Shown here piece by piece: positions 41,440 to 49,243 of a stretch of 64,000 nt of DNA (position 1 is its first letter; every line of letters begins with the position of its first letter). The notes beneath the pieces were generated by a model. The model was given only the letters and a program-made list of their open reading frames with translations. It was not told where the DNA came from and ran no database searches. Position numbers and translations under genes: made by a program. The stretch is from Bacillus licheniformis DSM 13 = ATCC 14580. GTDB taxonomy: Bacteria > Bacillota > Bacilli > Bacillales > Bacillaceae. Location: contig NC_006270.3 in the NCBI RefSeq assembly GCF_000011645.1, positions 1,609,501-1,673,500 of the forward strand. The letters are read 5' to 3'.

Positions 41440-41473
41440 ATTATACCATTTTGTTACGCGTGAAACAAAATGG
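41440..41473 (-). promoter_or_regulatory. marR promoter embedded in operator 1
   Basis: On the minus strand TTGTTT (41468-41463), 17 bases, TGGTATAAT with an extended -10. The perfect 10-bp inverted repeat CCATTTTGTT/AACAAAATGG (41446-41473) covers the -35 and the whole spacer. Core 18-mer on the plus strand: TTGTTACGCGTGAAACAA (41451-41468). Confidence 0.8.
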
Positions 41474-41489
41474 TTAAACAGATTGCAGA

Positions 41490-42971
41490 TTAAGCGTTTC
41501 CGCACCAGCGGCGGATTCCATCGGCAATCAATTGCTCCGCGTTTTCCAGGGATTCGTCCACAGCCCAGGCTATGTGGCCGTCGGGGCGGATCAGGGCTGC
41601 TTTTACGCCATTCCATTCAGGCCGTCCGTCAATCGCTTTCAGTTGCATGAGCCGGACATGAGGCAGTCTGGAAAATTCCTTCGGTTCTTTTCCGAATGCT
41701 GCTAATAAGAAACGTCCATCGCGGTGAAATGTGTAAAGTCGTTTGACAGTACCATCTGAAAGGGTCAGGTCAATATCGGGCAGGCGTTTACCGTTCAGCT
41801 CATGTTCAGGCATTTTTTCATCTGCTTCATACTGCACGCTGAGCGCTGCAATTTGTTCTGCCAGATAGCGATTGACGTCTGAAAATCCGAGTATGCCGGA
41901 TAGCAATTCACGGAGGTACAGCCCTTCACGCGTAAAATCAAACAGCTTTGTTTGGATTTGTGTATTGACGATCAGCGCTTTGCCGACAGGGTGTCTTTCA
42001 TGATGGTAACTGTCAAGCAGCCAGCCGGGACACCGTCCGTTGATCTTTGCTGCGAGCTTCCAGCCAAGGTTCATCGCATCTTGAAGCCCGACATTTAAAC
42101 CTTGCCCACCTGCGGGAAAATGTATATGCGCGGCATCTCCAGCTAAAAAAATTCTGCCGGAACGGTAATGCTCCGCCAACTTGCTGGCATTTCCGAAGCG
42201 GGACATCCAAACCGGGCTGTTAATTCCAAAGTCCGTACCGCAAATGCGGCTGAGTTCTTTTTTTAATTCTTCCAGTGTGACGGGCTCGTGAAGCAAAGCT
42301 TGGGGCATATGCGGCGCCGTTATGAGGACGCGGAAAATGCCGCCGTCTAAAGGCACGATCACAACGCCGCCTTCACGGTTCACGCAAGTATAGAAATGCG
42401 ATTCCGGCGGATTTTCAAGCGACACATCACCAAGCATTGCGGTGATATTCGCATCAGTTCCGGAAAAAGCGATGCGCGCCTGCTTGCGGATGGTACTTCC
42501 GGCCCCGTCGGCACCGACGATATAGGAAGCGGTTAGTAAGGACAGGCCGTCCGGACCCTGGACGACAAGCTCGGCGGTGTCTTCATGCTCGCGGACAGCG
42601 AGAACTTCATGACCGCGAAGGATGCAGACACCGAGATTCCTCGCGTGTTCCTCAAGCACCTTCTCAGTTTCGTACTGGGGGATGAACAGTGTAAAATTGG
42701 CTCGCGTGTCAAGCGCAGAAAAATCCAATCCAGTCTTCAGACCTGCAAAGTGCCCCGAACCGAGCGGCTTGCCAATTTCCTTAAATCGTTCTCCAAGCCC
42801 CCTCATTTCAAGTATTTCGATTGAGCGAGGATGCAGTGTGAGCGCTTTTGAGAATGGAGAAGGCTCATTCAGCCGTTCGACAATACAGGTCCGGACGCCG
42901 GCCAAAGCCAGCTCGGAAGCCGTCAGCAGACCGACGGGGCCGCCGCCTGCAATCAATACATCAAAATCCAT
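41490..42971 (-). CDS. class A FAD-dependent monooxygenase (aromatic hydroxylase type)
   Basis: A 493-residue flavoprotein monooxygenase of the PheA/TfdB/RdmE group. FAD motif 1 DVLIAGGGPVGLLTASELALAG near the N-terminus, the DG motif YIVGADGAGSTIRKQ (about 155), and motif 2 GRIFLAGDAAHIHFPAGGQGLNVGLQD (about 285); a C-terminal thioredoxin-like domain follows (GRFLLAAFG). Such enzymes hydroxylate phenolic or polyketide-like aromatics with NAD(P)H and oxygen. ATG at 42971 with AAGGAG nine bases upstream. Regulated by the neighbouring MarR protein, judging from shared operators. Confidence 0.9.
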   Translation of the reverse strand: MDFDVLIAGGGPVGLLTASELALAGVRTCIVERLNEPSPFSKALTLHPRSIEILEMRGLGERFKEIGKPLGSGHFAGLKTGLDFSALDTRANFTLFIPQYETEKVLEEHARNLGVCILRGHEVLAVREHEDTAELVVQGPDGLSLLTASYIVGADGAGSTIRKQARIAFSGTDANITAMLGDVSLENPPESHFYTCVNREGGVVIVPLDGGIFRVLITAPHMPQALLHEPVTLEELKKELSRICGTDFGINSPVWMSRFGNASKLAEHYRSGRIFLAGDAAHIHFPAGGQGLNVGLQDAMNLGWKLAAKINGRCPGWLLDSYHHERHPVGKALIVNTQIQTKLFDFTREGLYLRELLSGILGFSDVNRYLAEQIAALSVQYEADEKMPEHELNGKRLPDIDLTLSDGTVKRLYTFHRDGRFLLAAFGKEPKEFSRLPHVRLMQLKAIDGRPEWNGVKAALIRPDGHIAWAVDESLENAEQLIADGIRRWCGNA

Positions 42972-42988
42972 GATCAATCACTCCTTTT

Positions 42989-43006
42989 TTGTTGCGTATG
43001 AAACAA
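42989..43006. promoter_or_regulatory. MarR-type operator 2 at the monooxygenase start point
   Basis: TTGTTGCGTATGAAACAA, 15 of 18 identical to operator 1, lying just downstream of the -10 box and ahead of the ribosome site. Confidence 0.7.
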
Positions 43007-43010
43007 TTTT

Positions 43011-43039
43011 AAAATACTACAAATGAAAATTTTTATCAA
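43011..43039 (-). promoter_or_regulatory. promoter of the flavin monooxygenase
   Basis: On the minus strand TTGATA (43039-43034), 17 bases, TATTTT (43016-43011), placed between operators 2 and 3. Confidence 0.55.
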
Positions 43040-43052
43040 CTATATTCTATTA

Positions 43053-43076
43053 TTTTTGTTACTTATGTAACAAAAA
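43053..43076. promoter_or_regulatory. MarR-type operator 3 upstream of the monooxygenase -35
   Basis: TTTTTGTTAC, TTAT, GTAACAAAAA: a perfect 10-bp inverted repeat. Core TTGTTACTTATGTAACAA at 43056-43073. Confidence 0.7.
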
Positions 43077-43084
43077 GAGATAAA

Positions 43085-43111
43085 AAAAGCATGGTGCTTG
43101 TCCATGCTTTT
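43085..43111. terminator. terminator of ylaI
   Basis: AAAAGCATGG, 7-base loop, CCATGCTTTT. On the minus strand it follows ylaI and prevents read-through towards the monooxygenase promoter. Confidence 0.8.
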
Positions 43112-43325
43112 ATGACTTGATCTGCTCTTTATCTTTTCTGTGCGGATATAACTTAAAACGGCCGGTTTTCATCCGGTTTTCGGTTTTGATTTTAATTCTT
43201 TCGCTGCATTCATGGCACATATAGGTATGTATCGGCCGGTTTCGGAGACGTTTGGCAATGAGTGTGTCGTCATCGATTTTTTCGATTTTGTCACACAATG
43301 AACACTTTACCCTCACTTGATTCAC
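43110..43325 (-). CDS. ylaI: YlaI, small zinc-finger-like protein
   Basis: A 71-residue basic protein with two CxxC pairs (KCSLCDK and MCHEC) about 28 residues apart, a likely zinc ribbon. It matches YlaI of B. subtilis. Function unknown; nucleic-acid binding is plausible but not shown. Confidence 0.9.
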   Translation of the reverse strand: MNQVRVKCSLCDKIEKIDDDTLIAKRLRNRPIHTYMCHECSERIKIKTENRMKTGRFKLYPHRKDKEQIKS

Positions 43326-43389
43326 CTCGCTTACGATCCATTATACCTTAATCGATCTGACAAATAAATTTTCTCTATTAGAAAAAAGG

Positions 43390-43431
43390 AAAAAGCCTAT
43401 ACCGTCAAGAAAACAGTGGCACAGGCTTTTT
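43390..43431 (-). terminator. terminator of ylaJ
   Basis: On the minus strand AAAAAGCCTGTGCC, 14-base loop, GGTATAGGCTTTTT. Confidence 0.8.
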
Positions 43432-43435
43432 AAAG

Positions 43436-44050
43436 TTATTGCTGCCGATTTTTCATATGTTTGTTCGATTGATTATTCTGCTTCTTTTCGAGTTGTTTTT
43501 GGTTTCTCTCATTCAGCTGGTCGTTGTTGGATTTTGTAGGATTTGTTTGCTGGTTGTCTGTTGCGTCGTTCGGCACTTCAGGAAGGACGCGCCCGACAAT
43601 GGCTGCCAGCTCATCGAGAATCCCTTTGACAGGACGTCCCGCTTGAATTTCTCTGCCCATTGCCCGCAGGCGGTTTACAGTGTCGGGATCCGCGACAACG
43701 GCGGCGTTTGCTCCATAAGGGTCATTCTGCAGAGCTTCAGCGACCGAATACTTAATGGATTCGACTTTGCTGCGTTCCAAATTGTCTTTCACATCAATTC
43801 CGACGACGGCGAGCCTGCCTAGCACGACGGCGGTCGCATCATTGACACCCGGAACGCTTTCGGTGATCTTTACAAGGCGCCGTGAGATGGCTTGTCCGTC
43901 TTCGCGGTTCACCGGCTCCTGGGCGCTGTTTTTTACATGAATCGGTCTGTTGCCGGGAAGCTCATTTGCTTCATTTCGGGCATTATTTTGAATGCCGCAG
44001 GCTGAAAGCAGCATAACGGTTTGAATTAGGATCAAAAAAAAGATTCGCAC
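43436..44050 (-). CDS. ylaJ: YlaJ, YhcN/YlaJ-family sporulation lipoprotein
   Basis: A 204-residue lipoprotein: signal peptide with lipobox LSAC, a YhcN/YlaJ domain (about 45-155, ISRRLVKITESVPGVNDATAVVLG), and an Asn/Gln-rich low-complexity tail. The GTG at 44050 is preferred because AAGGAGG is nine bases upstream; the ATG at 44080 precedes it. Family members are linked to the spore membrane and germination. Confidence 0.9.
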   Translation of the reverse strand: MRIFFLILIQTVMLLSACGIQNNARNEANELPGNRPIHVKNSAQEPVNREDGQAISRRLVKITESVPGVNDATAVVLGRLAVVGIDVKDNLERSKVESIKYSVAEALQNDPYGANAAVVADPDTVNRLRAMGREIQAGRPVKGILDELAAIVGRVLPEVPNDATDNQQTNPTKSNNDQLNERNQKQLEKKQNNQSNKHMKNRQQ

Positions 44051-44205
44051 TTGAGGTTGCCTCCTTAAAAATGCTTTCATTAATTTTTATTGTTGAATTA
44101 ACCTTCTATCTTTATTCACAAAAACATATATTTTAGCGGGCGCTCCATCAGCTTTTAACCCAAATGAAAATAAAAGGCTAAAAATCCTGATCAGGAGGCG
44201 GAAGA

Positions 44206-45534
44206 TTGAGTAAAATTTATGTGCTAGATACGAATGTGTTATTGCAGGATCCGAATTCAATCTTTTCTTTTGAAGATAACGAGGTCGTCATCCCGGCTGT
44301 CGTATTGGAGGAAGTCGATTCAAAGAAACGTTACATGGATGAAATTGGGAGGAATGCAAGGCGCGTATCTAAATTGATAGATGATTTGCGTTTAAAAGGA
44401 AAGCTGTATGAAAATGTTCCTCTCCCTAACGGAGGAAGCTTGAGAATCGAGCTTAACCATCGCTCTTTTCAGCAGCTTCAGGAAATCTTTATCGAAAAAA
44501 CTAGCGACAACCGGATTTTAGCCGTAGCGAAAAACCTCAGCCTTGAAGAAGAAACGAAAGAAGGCGGCAGACCGGTTATTCTTGTCAGCAAAGATATGCT
44601 GATCCGCGTCAAAGCCGATGCCATCGGGTTGATGTCAGAGGATTTTTTGCACGACAGGGTTGTCGACAATGATGATATATACAGCGGTTATACGGACGTG
44701 TACATTCGCTCGGATCAGATGAATTCATTTTTTGAACATCATTATTTGCAGCTTGACGAAATCAGCGAGGAGCCGCTGTGTCCGAACCAGTTTGTCGTCA
44801 TGAAGGACGCGCTCGGCGGATCATCTTCTGCGGTTGGAATCGTAGATCAAAGCGGAAAAGCCGTTAAAAAGCTTGTTTTTGACCAGGAGCAGGTTTGGGG
44901 CATCCGTTCCCGAAACGTACAGCAGACGATGGCGTTGGAACTTCTATTAAGACAAGATATTCCGCTTGTCACCCTGATCGGAAAAGCCGGCACAGGAAAA
45001 ACACTGCTTGCGCTGGCAGCCGGATTGCTGCAGACAGAGGATCTGGGGAATTTTAAAAAACTTGTTGTCACAAGGCCGATCGTTCCTGTCGGAAAAGATC
45101 TCGGCTATCTTCCGGGTGAAAAAGAAGAAAAACTTCGACCGTGGGTCCAGCCTATTTTTGATAACCTGGAATACTTGTTCAATGCAAAAAAACCGGGGGA
45201 ACTTGATGATATTTTGGCGGGGATGGGCTCCATTCAAGTCGAAGCCCTTACTTATATAAGGGGCAGAAGCATTCCCGACCAATTCATCATCATTGATGAG
45301 GCCCAAAATCTGACCAAGCATGAAGTCAAAACGCTTCTGACACGCGTCGGGGAAGGCAGCAAAATCGTATTGATGGGAGATACCGAACAGATCGATCATC
45401 CTTATTTGGATGCGATGAACAACGGCCTGGCCTATGTAGTAGAGCGCTTTAAAGATCAAAAAATTTCCGGAAACGTGAAGCTTTTAAAAGGAGAGCGCTC
45501 CCGGCTTGCAAGGCTTGCAGCAGACCTGCTGTAA
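44206..45534 (+). CDS. ylaK: YlaK, PIN-PhoH family ATPase
   Basis: A 442-residue fusion of a PIN nuclease domain (about 1-140, with Asp8 in YVLDTNVLLQDP) and a PhoH ATPase domain (about 235-442) with Walker A GKAGTGKT near 259 and Walker B FIIIDEAQNLT. This is the PhoH2 class, in which the ATPase unwinds RNA for the PIN nuclease; the function in Bacillus is untested as far as I know. TTG start with CAGGAGGCGG upstream. Length equals B. subtilis YlaK. Confidence 0.94.
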   Translation: MSKIYVLDTNVLLQDPNSIFSFEDNEVVIPAVVLEEVDSKKRYMDEIGRNARRVSKLIDDLRLKGKLYENVPLPNGGSLRIELNHRSFQQLQEIFIEKTSDNRILAVAKNLSLEEETKEGGRPVILVSKDMLIRVKADAIGLMSEDFLHDRVVDNDDIYSGYTDVYIRSDQMNSFFEHHYLQLDEISEEPLCPNQFVVMKDALGGSSSAVGIVDQSGKAVKKLVFDQEQVWGIRSRNVQQTMALELLLRQDIPLVTLIGKAGTGKTLLALAAGLLQTEDLGNFKKLVVTRPIVPVGKDLGYLPGEKEEKLRPWVQPIFDNLEYLFNAKKPGELDDILAGMGSIQVEALTYIRGRSIPDQFIIIDEAQNLTKHEVKTLLTRVGEGSKIVLMGDTEQIDHPYLDAMNNGLAYVVERFKDQKISGNVKLLKGERSRLARLAADLL

Positions 45535-45540
45535 ATAAAA

Positions 45541-45650
45541 AAAACGGGCTTTTAACCCGGGTTTCAACTTGCATGGCACGCCGGCCGGGTCGTCTGCAAA
45601 AGCCGAAAACCCGGCCGGGAAAAGAAGAGGCGGAGTTTTTTCCCCGCCTC
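45541..45650. other. cluster of hairpins between convergent ylaK and ylaL
   Basis: Three dyads lie in 110 bases: AAACGGG/CCCGGGTTT (45542-45563, imperfect); CCGGCCGGGT and ACCCGGCCGG (45581-45590 and 45609-45618, perfect 10 bp with an 18-base loop); and GAGGCGG/CCGCCTC (45627-45650), which on the minus strand is followed by TTCTTTTC and can end ylaL. The region is much richer in GC than its surroundings. Confidence 0.7.
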
Positions 45651-45677
45651 CGGCGCACCCGTTACAGTGTTGCCGCT

Positions 45678-46160
45678 TTAAATAATGTGAATTTCTTTTA
45701 CTCGTTTCACAGGATTCATCTTGTTAGAACCGTCGGGAAAATAAACGTGTACAGGCCCGTCTTCGCCAAGCGGCTTGCCTTTGTTGCTGAAGCAGAGAAT
45801 CATGCCGCCCGCTTCTTCAATTGGAACGGAAACGTCTTCACCTTCCGTTTTGAAGAGGCATTTGACGGCGGAGCCTGACACCTCCGCGTTTTTCAAAAAA
45901 GGCTCAAGCTTGATTCCGAAAGTGCCGTCAAGCAATTTTTCCTTTTCATACTTTTTCTCTGATTTCAGCGTCGGCGGCGATACAGCACCTTCTCTGATTT
46001 GCCGTTCCCGGTCAATCACAAGGTCGTCATCTTCATCCTGTACCTCTCCGAAATGTGAAAAGAACTGCTCGAGATCGAATTTTCGGTCATCAAAAATCCA
46101 GACGCTCGGATCGAGCGTAATCGGATACTTTACATTTCCTGTGATCGTTACAATGCTCAT
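45678..46160 (-). CDS. ylaL: YlaL, conserved hypothetical protein
   Basis: A 160-residue soluble, acidic protein (MSIVTITGNVKYPITLDPSVWIFDDRKFDL ... KRVKEIHII) of the YlaL family in Bacillus. Predominantly beta strands by eye, with no catalytic motif. GGGAGTGG precedes the ATG. Convergent with ylaK. Confidence 0.9.
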   Translation of the reverse strand: MSIVTITGNVKYPITLDPSVWIFDDRKFDLEQFFSHFGEVQDEDDDLVIDRERQIREGAVSPPTLKSEKKYEKEKLLDGTFGIKLEPFLKNAEVSGSAVKCLFKTEGEDVSVPIEEAGGMILCFSNKGKPLGEDGPVHVYFPDGSNKMNPVKRVKEIHII

Positions 46161-46184
46161 GTCTCTACCACTCCCTCACAAAAA

Positions 46185-46213
46185 ATTATAAGCGCTTTCT
46201 TTCGAATTGTCAC
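46185..46213 (-). promoter_or_regulatory. ylaL promoter with a cre-like site
   Basis: On the minus strand GTGACA, 17 bases, TATAAT (46190-46185). AGAAAGCGCTTATA (46200-46187) matches cre at 12 of 14 and overlaps the -10. Confidence 0.5.
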
Positions 46214-46278
46214 TTCTCATAACAAAAGCCCTCTCGGGGAAAGATAACAGCAATGACGCTCGGATGGAGGGAAAAAAC

Positions 46279-47208
46279 TTGAATTGCCGGCATAATAAGG
46301 AGCTCGAATATTTTGTCACAGAAGCGAAAAAAGTGACGGACAAAGGAAAGGTTGCATCTTACATACCGGCTTTGGCCGAATTATCGGAGGACGATTTATC
46401 GGCGGCGGTCTACTTTACCGACGGGACTTGTATATCAGCGGGGGATGTGGAAAAAGCATTCACTCTGCAAAGCATATCAAAAGTATTGTCGCTTGCCCTC
46501 GTTCTGATCGATCACGGACCGGAAAAAGTGTTTCATTACGTAGGACAAGAGCCGACTGGCGATCCGTTTAACTCCATCATCAAGCTTGAAACCGTCAACC
46601 CGGGGAAGCCGCTGAATCCGATGATAAACGCAGGAGCATTGGTGGTCACAAGCATGATTAAAGGAGAGACGAACGCTGATAAGATCGGGAGACTGCTTGA
46701 TTTTATTAAAAAACTTGCAAACAACCGGAGCATTACCGTTTGCGGGAAGGTCGCCGAATCTGAATTTGAAACCTCGATGGTCAACAGGGCGATGTGCTAT
46801 TACATGAAAGAGCACGGCATTTTTCAGGCTGAGGTTGAGGATGTTATGGATGTATATACAAAACAGTGCGCCATTGAAATGAACAGCCTGGACCTGGCAA
46901 AAATCGGCTCTGTTTTTGCTTTGAACGGCAAGCATCCCGAAACGGGAGAACAAATCATACCGAAGGATATCGCGAGAATTTGCAAGACATTTATGGTGAC
47001 ATGCGGAATGTATAATGCCAGCGGCGAATTCGCAATCAAAATCGGAATTCCCGCCAAAAGCGGGGTTTCAGGGGGCATCATGGGGCTATCCCCATACCGT
47101 TTCGGCATCGGCATCTTCGGGCCTTCGCTCGATGAAAAGGGAAACAGCATTGCCGGAATCCGGCTTTTAGAGCTATTATCTGCGAATTACAGCTTAAGCA
47201 TTTTTTAA
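46279..47208 (+). CDS. glsA2: GlsA-type glutaminase (YlaM)
   Basis: A 309-residue serine-dependent glutaminase. The S-x-x-K pair is Ser65 and Lys68 in TLQSISKVL; further conserved blocks are NPMINAGALVV, MCYYMKEHGIF and KSGVSGGIMGLSPYRFGIGIFGP. It converts glutamine to glutamate and ammonia. I use the TTG at 46279 with GGAGG eight bases upstream; this gives the B. subtilis YlaM length, whereas the longer frame from 46207 has no ribosome site. Confidence 0.94.
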   Translation: MNCRHNKELEYFVTEAKKVTDKGKVASYIPALAELSEDDLSAAVYFTDGTCISAGDVEKAFTLQSISKVLSLALVLIDHGPEKVFHYVGQEPTGDPFNSIIKLETVNPGKPLNPMINAGALVVTSMIKGETNADKIGRLLDFIKKLANNRSITVCGKVAESEFETSMVNRAMCYYMKEHGIFQAEVEDVMDVYTKQCAIEMNSLDLAKIGSVFALNGKHPETGEQIIPKDIARICKTFMVTCGMYNASGEFAIKIGIPAKSGVSGGIMGLSPYRFGIGIFGPSLDEKGNSIAGIRLLELLSANYSLSIF

Positions 47209-47340
47209 AACGTTAGCGGAAGCTTAAAAAGCGAGTCTTTGAAATACGGCGAAAGGACAGAAATAGCTTGCTTTTTTTCGGCTGAGGCTTTATCATAAAT
47301 AGAAGAATTAGGTACTCGCCTGGGGAACGGAGGGATACTT

Positions 47341-47622
47341 TTGGCGTCTGAGATTGTAGTCGACCATCGTGAAAAAGCACTTGCTCTGTTAAAACGTGAT
47401 GCTGATAAAATCTTAAAGCTGATTCAAGTGCAAATGGACAACTTAACGATGCCTCAATGTCCTCTTTATGAAGAGGTTTTAGATACACAAATGTTCGGAC
47501 TCTCTAGAGAAATTGATTTTGCTGTCCGCCTTGGATTAGTGGATGAAGAAGAGGGTAAAGAACTGCTTTACAGGCTGGAGCGTGAATTGTCTGCATTACA
47601 TGATGCATTTACAAAAAAATAA
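47341..47622 (+). CDS. ylaN: YlaN, essential iron-homeostasis protein (UPF0358)
   Basis: A 93-residue helical protein (MASEIVVDHREKALALLKRD ... LHDAFTKK), same length as B. subtilis YlaN. TTG start behind ACGGAGGG. It is essential in B. subtilis under ordinary iron and more recently linked to iron-sulfur supply and to Fur; these are literature points, not visible here. Confidence 0.95.
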   Translation: MASEIVVDHREKALALLKRDADKILKLIQVQMDNLTMPQCPLYEEVLDTQMFGLSREIDFAVRLGLVDEEEGKELLYRLERELSALHDAFTKK

Positions 47623-47656
47623 AAGAACACCTCAGCAGAATCTTTCTGTCTGAGTC

Positions 47657-47707
47657 AGCTTGTCGACAACGTTTCGATAGAAACAAACTGCCGGCAGGCT
47701 TTTTTTA
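47657..47707 (+). terminator. terminator of ylaN
   Basis: AGCTTGTCG (47657-47665) pairs, with G-U pairs, to CGGCAGGCT (47692-47700), enclosing a small inner hairpin GTTTC-GATA-GAAAC, then seven T residues. The remaining ylaN-ftsW gap to 47953 shows no gene; TAAAAT near 47896 may be the ftsW -10. Confidence 0.6.
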
Positions 47708-47953
47708 TTATGGAATGAGAAAGAAAACGCCAGTTGATGAAGGAATGGCCGCTGTTCACGCCGAATAAACGAAGACGCATGATTTGCCGATAAAAAAATA
47801 GAATGGCAGTCTTGGAACAGACGGACTTTTCTTTCTGAGGAGATTCGAAGTCTTATGAAAAGGGTATCTTTCGTGCTTTTTTAAGAAAGTGTAGTAAAAT
47901 AACGAAGGAACTACCACAAACACATTTTGAAGGCAAGTAAGGAAGAGGATAAT

Positions 47954-49165
47954 ATGATAAAAAGAATGCTCAAATCCTATGATTATTCATTAATCTTCGC
48001 TGTATTCCTGCTGTGCGGGTTCGGGCTCGTCATGGTGTACAGTTCAAGCATGATCACGGCCGTGACAAGGTACGGACAAAACAGCAGCTACTTTTTTGAC
48101 AGGCAGCTGATGTTTTTGGCGCTCGGAACCGTCATATTTTTATGCGCGGCGCTTTTTCCGTATAAGGCTTTTGCCAATCAAAAATTCCAAAAGTTTTTGC
48201 TGCTCATTTCCGTCGTCGCTTTGTTCGGGCTGTTTGTTGTCGGACATGTGGCCGGGAATGCCCAAAGCTGGTTCAGGGTTTCGAATTACGGCATCCAGCC
48301 GGGGGAGTTTGTCAAGCTGACCGTCATCTTGTATCTTTCTTCCGTCTACGCCAAAAAGCAAAGCTATATTGACAACTTGGGAGCCGGAATCGCCCCTCCT
48401 GCGATCATCACGCTCTTCATTTGCGCCTTGGTCGCTGCTCAGCCGGATGTGGGAACGGCCTTTATCATCGCTTTAATCGCATTGTGCATCATTTTGTGCT
48501 CGGGATTCAGCGGCAAAACGCTGTTAAAGCTCGTGCTTTTGGCCGGGATTGTCCTTGTGCTCGTCAGCCCGCTCATTTATTTCAACTGGGACAGCATTTT
48601 AACAGAAGGACGGATGAAGCGGTTTGAAAGCTATCAAAACCCGTTTAAAGATGCGGGAGATTCGGGCTTTCAAGTCGTCAACTCCTACTTGGCGATCGGT
48701 TCCGGGGGACTGTTCGGCCTGGGCCTCGGCGAGAGCGTCCAGAAGTATGGGTATCTGCCTGAAACGCACACCGATTTTATTATGGCGATCATCGCCGAGG
48801 AGCTCGGTATTTTCGGTGTCCTTTTTGTCGTGCTGCTGCTTTCTTTCATCGTTTTAAAAGGGTTTTATATAGCGAGGAAATGCGATGATCCGTTTGGAAG
48901 CCTGCTCGCGATCGGCATATCGAGCATGATCGCCATCCAGTCTTTCGTGAACCTGGGCGGCATATCCGGCTTGATTCCTTTGACAGGGGTGACGCTTCCG
49001 TTTATCAGCTACGGAGGGTCATCGCTCATTCTGCTGATGGCAAGCGCGGGGATATTGGTGAACATCAGCATGTTTAATGAATATTTTGATCGGTTCAAAC
49101 GAAAACAGCCTGTCAATACTACAAAAACGAAAGAAAATCAATATAAAAAAAGTATAAATTTTTAA
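47954..49165 (+). CDS. ftsW: FtsW, septal peptidoglycan glycosyltransferase
   Basis: A 403-residue SEDS protein with ten membrane helices. Conserved segments include GLVMVYSSS, QPDVGTA, and GLIPLTGVTLPFISYGGSS near the end, plus the large loop with YGYLPETHTDFIMAIIAEELG. It polymerises septal glycan with its class B PBP partner. The ATG at 47954 follows AAGGAAGAGG and gives the B. subtilis length; the frame from 47927 would swallow the ribosome site. Confidence 0.96.
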   Translation: MIKRMLKSYDYSLIFAVFLLCGFGLVMVYSSSMITAVTRYGQNSSYFFDRQLMFLALGTVIFLCAALFPYKAFANQKFQKFLLLISVVALFGLFVVGHVAGNAQSWFRVSNYGIQPGEFVKLTVILYLSSVYAKKQSYIDNLGAGIAPPAIITLFICALVAAQPDVGTAFIIALIALCIILCSGFSGKTLLKLVLLAGIVLVLVSPLIYFNWDSILTEGRMKRFESYQNPFKDAGDSGFQVVNSYLAIGSGGLFGLGLGESVQKYGYLPETHTDFIMAIIAEELGIFGVLFVVLLLSFIVLKGFYIARKCDDPFGSLLAIGISSMIAIQSFVNLGGISGLIPLTGVTLPFISYGGSSLILLMASAGILVNISMFNEYFDRFKRKQPVNTTKTKENQYKKSINF

Positions 49166-49243
49166 AAAACTAAGCGTGTACAATGACCATCCGATTCATT
49201 TAGAATAGATACATACTTATAACAGCGGATGAGGGGGAACGAC

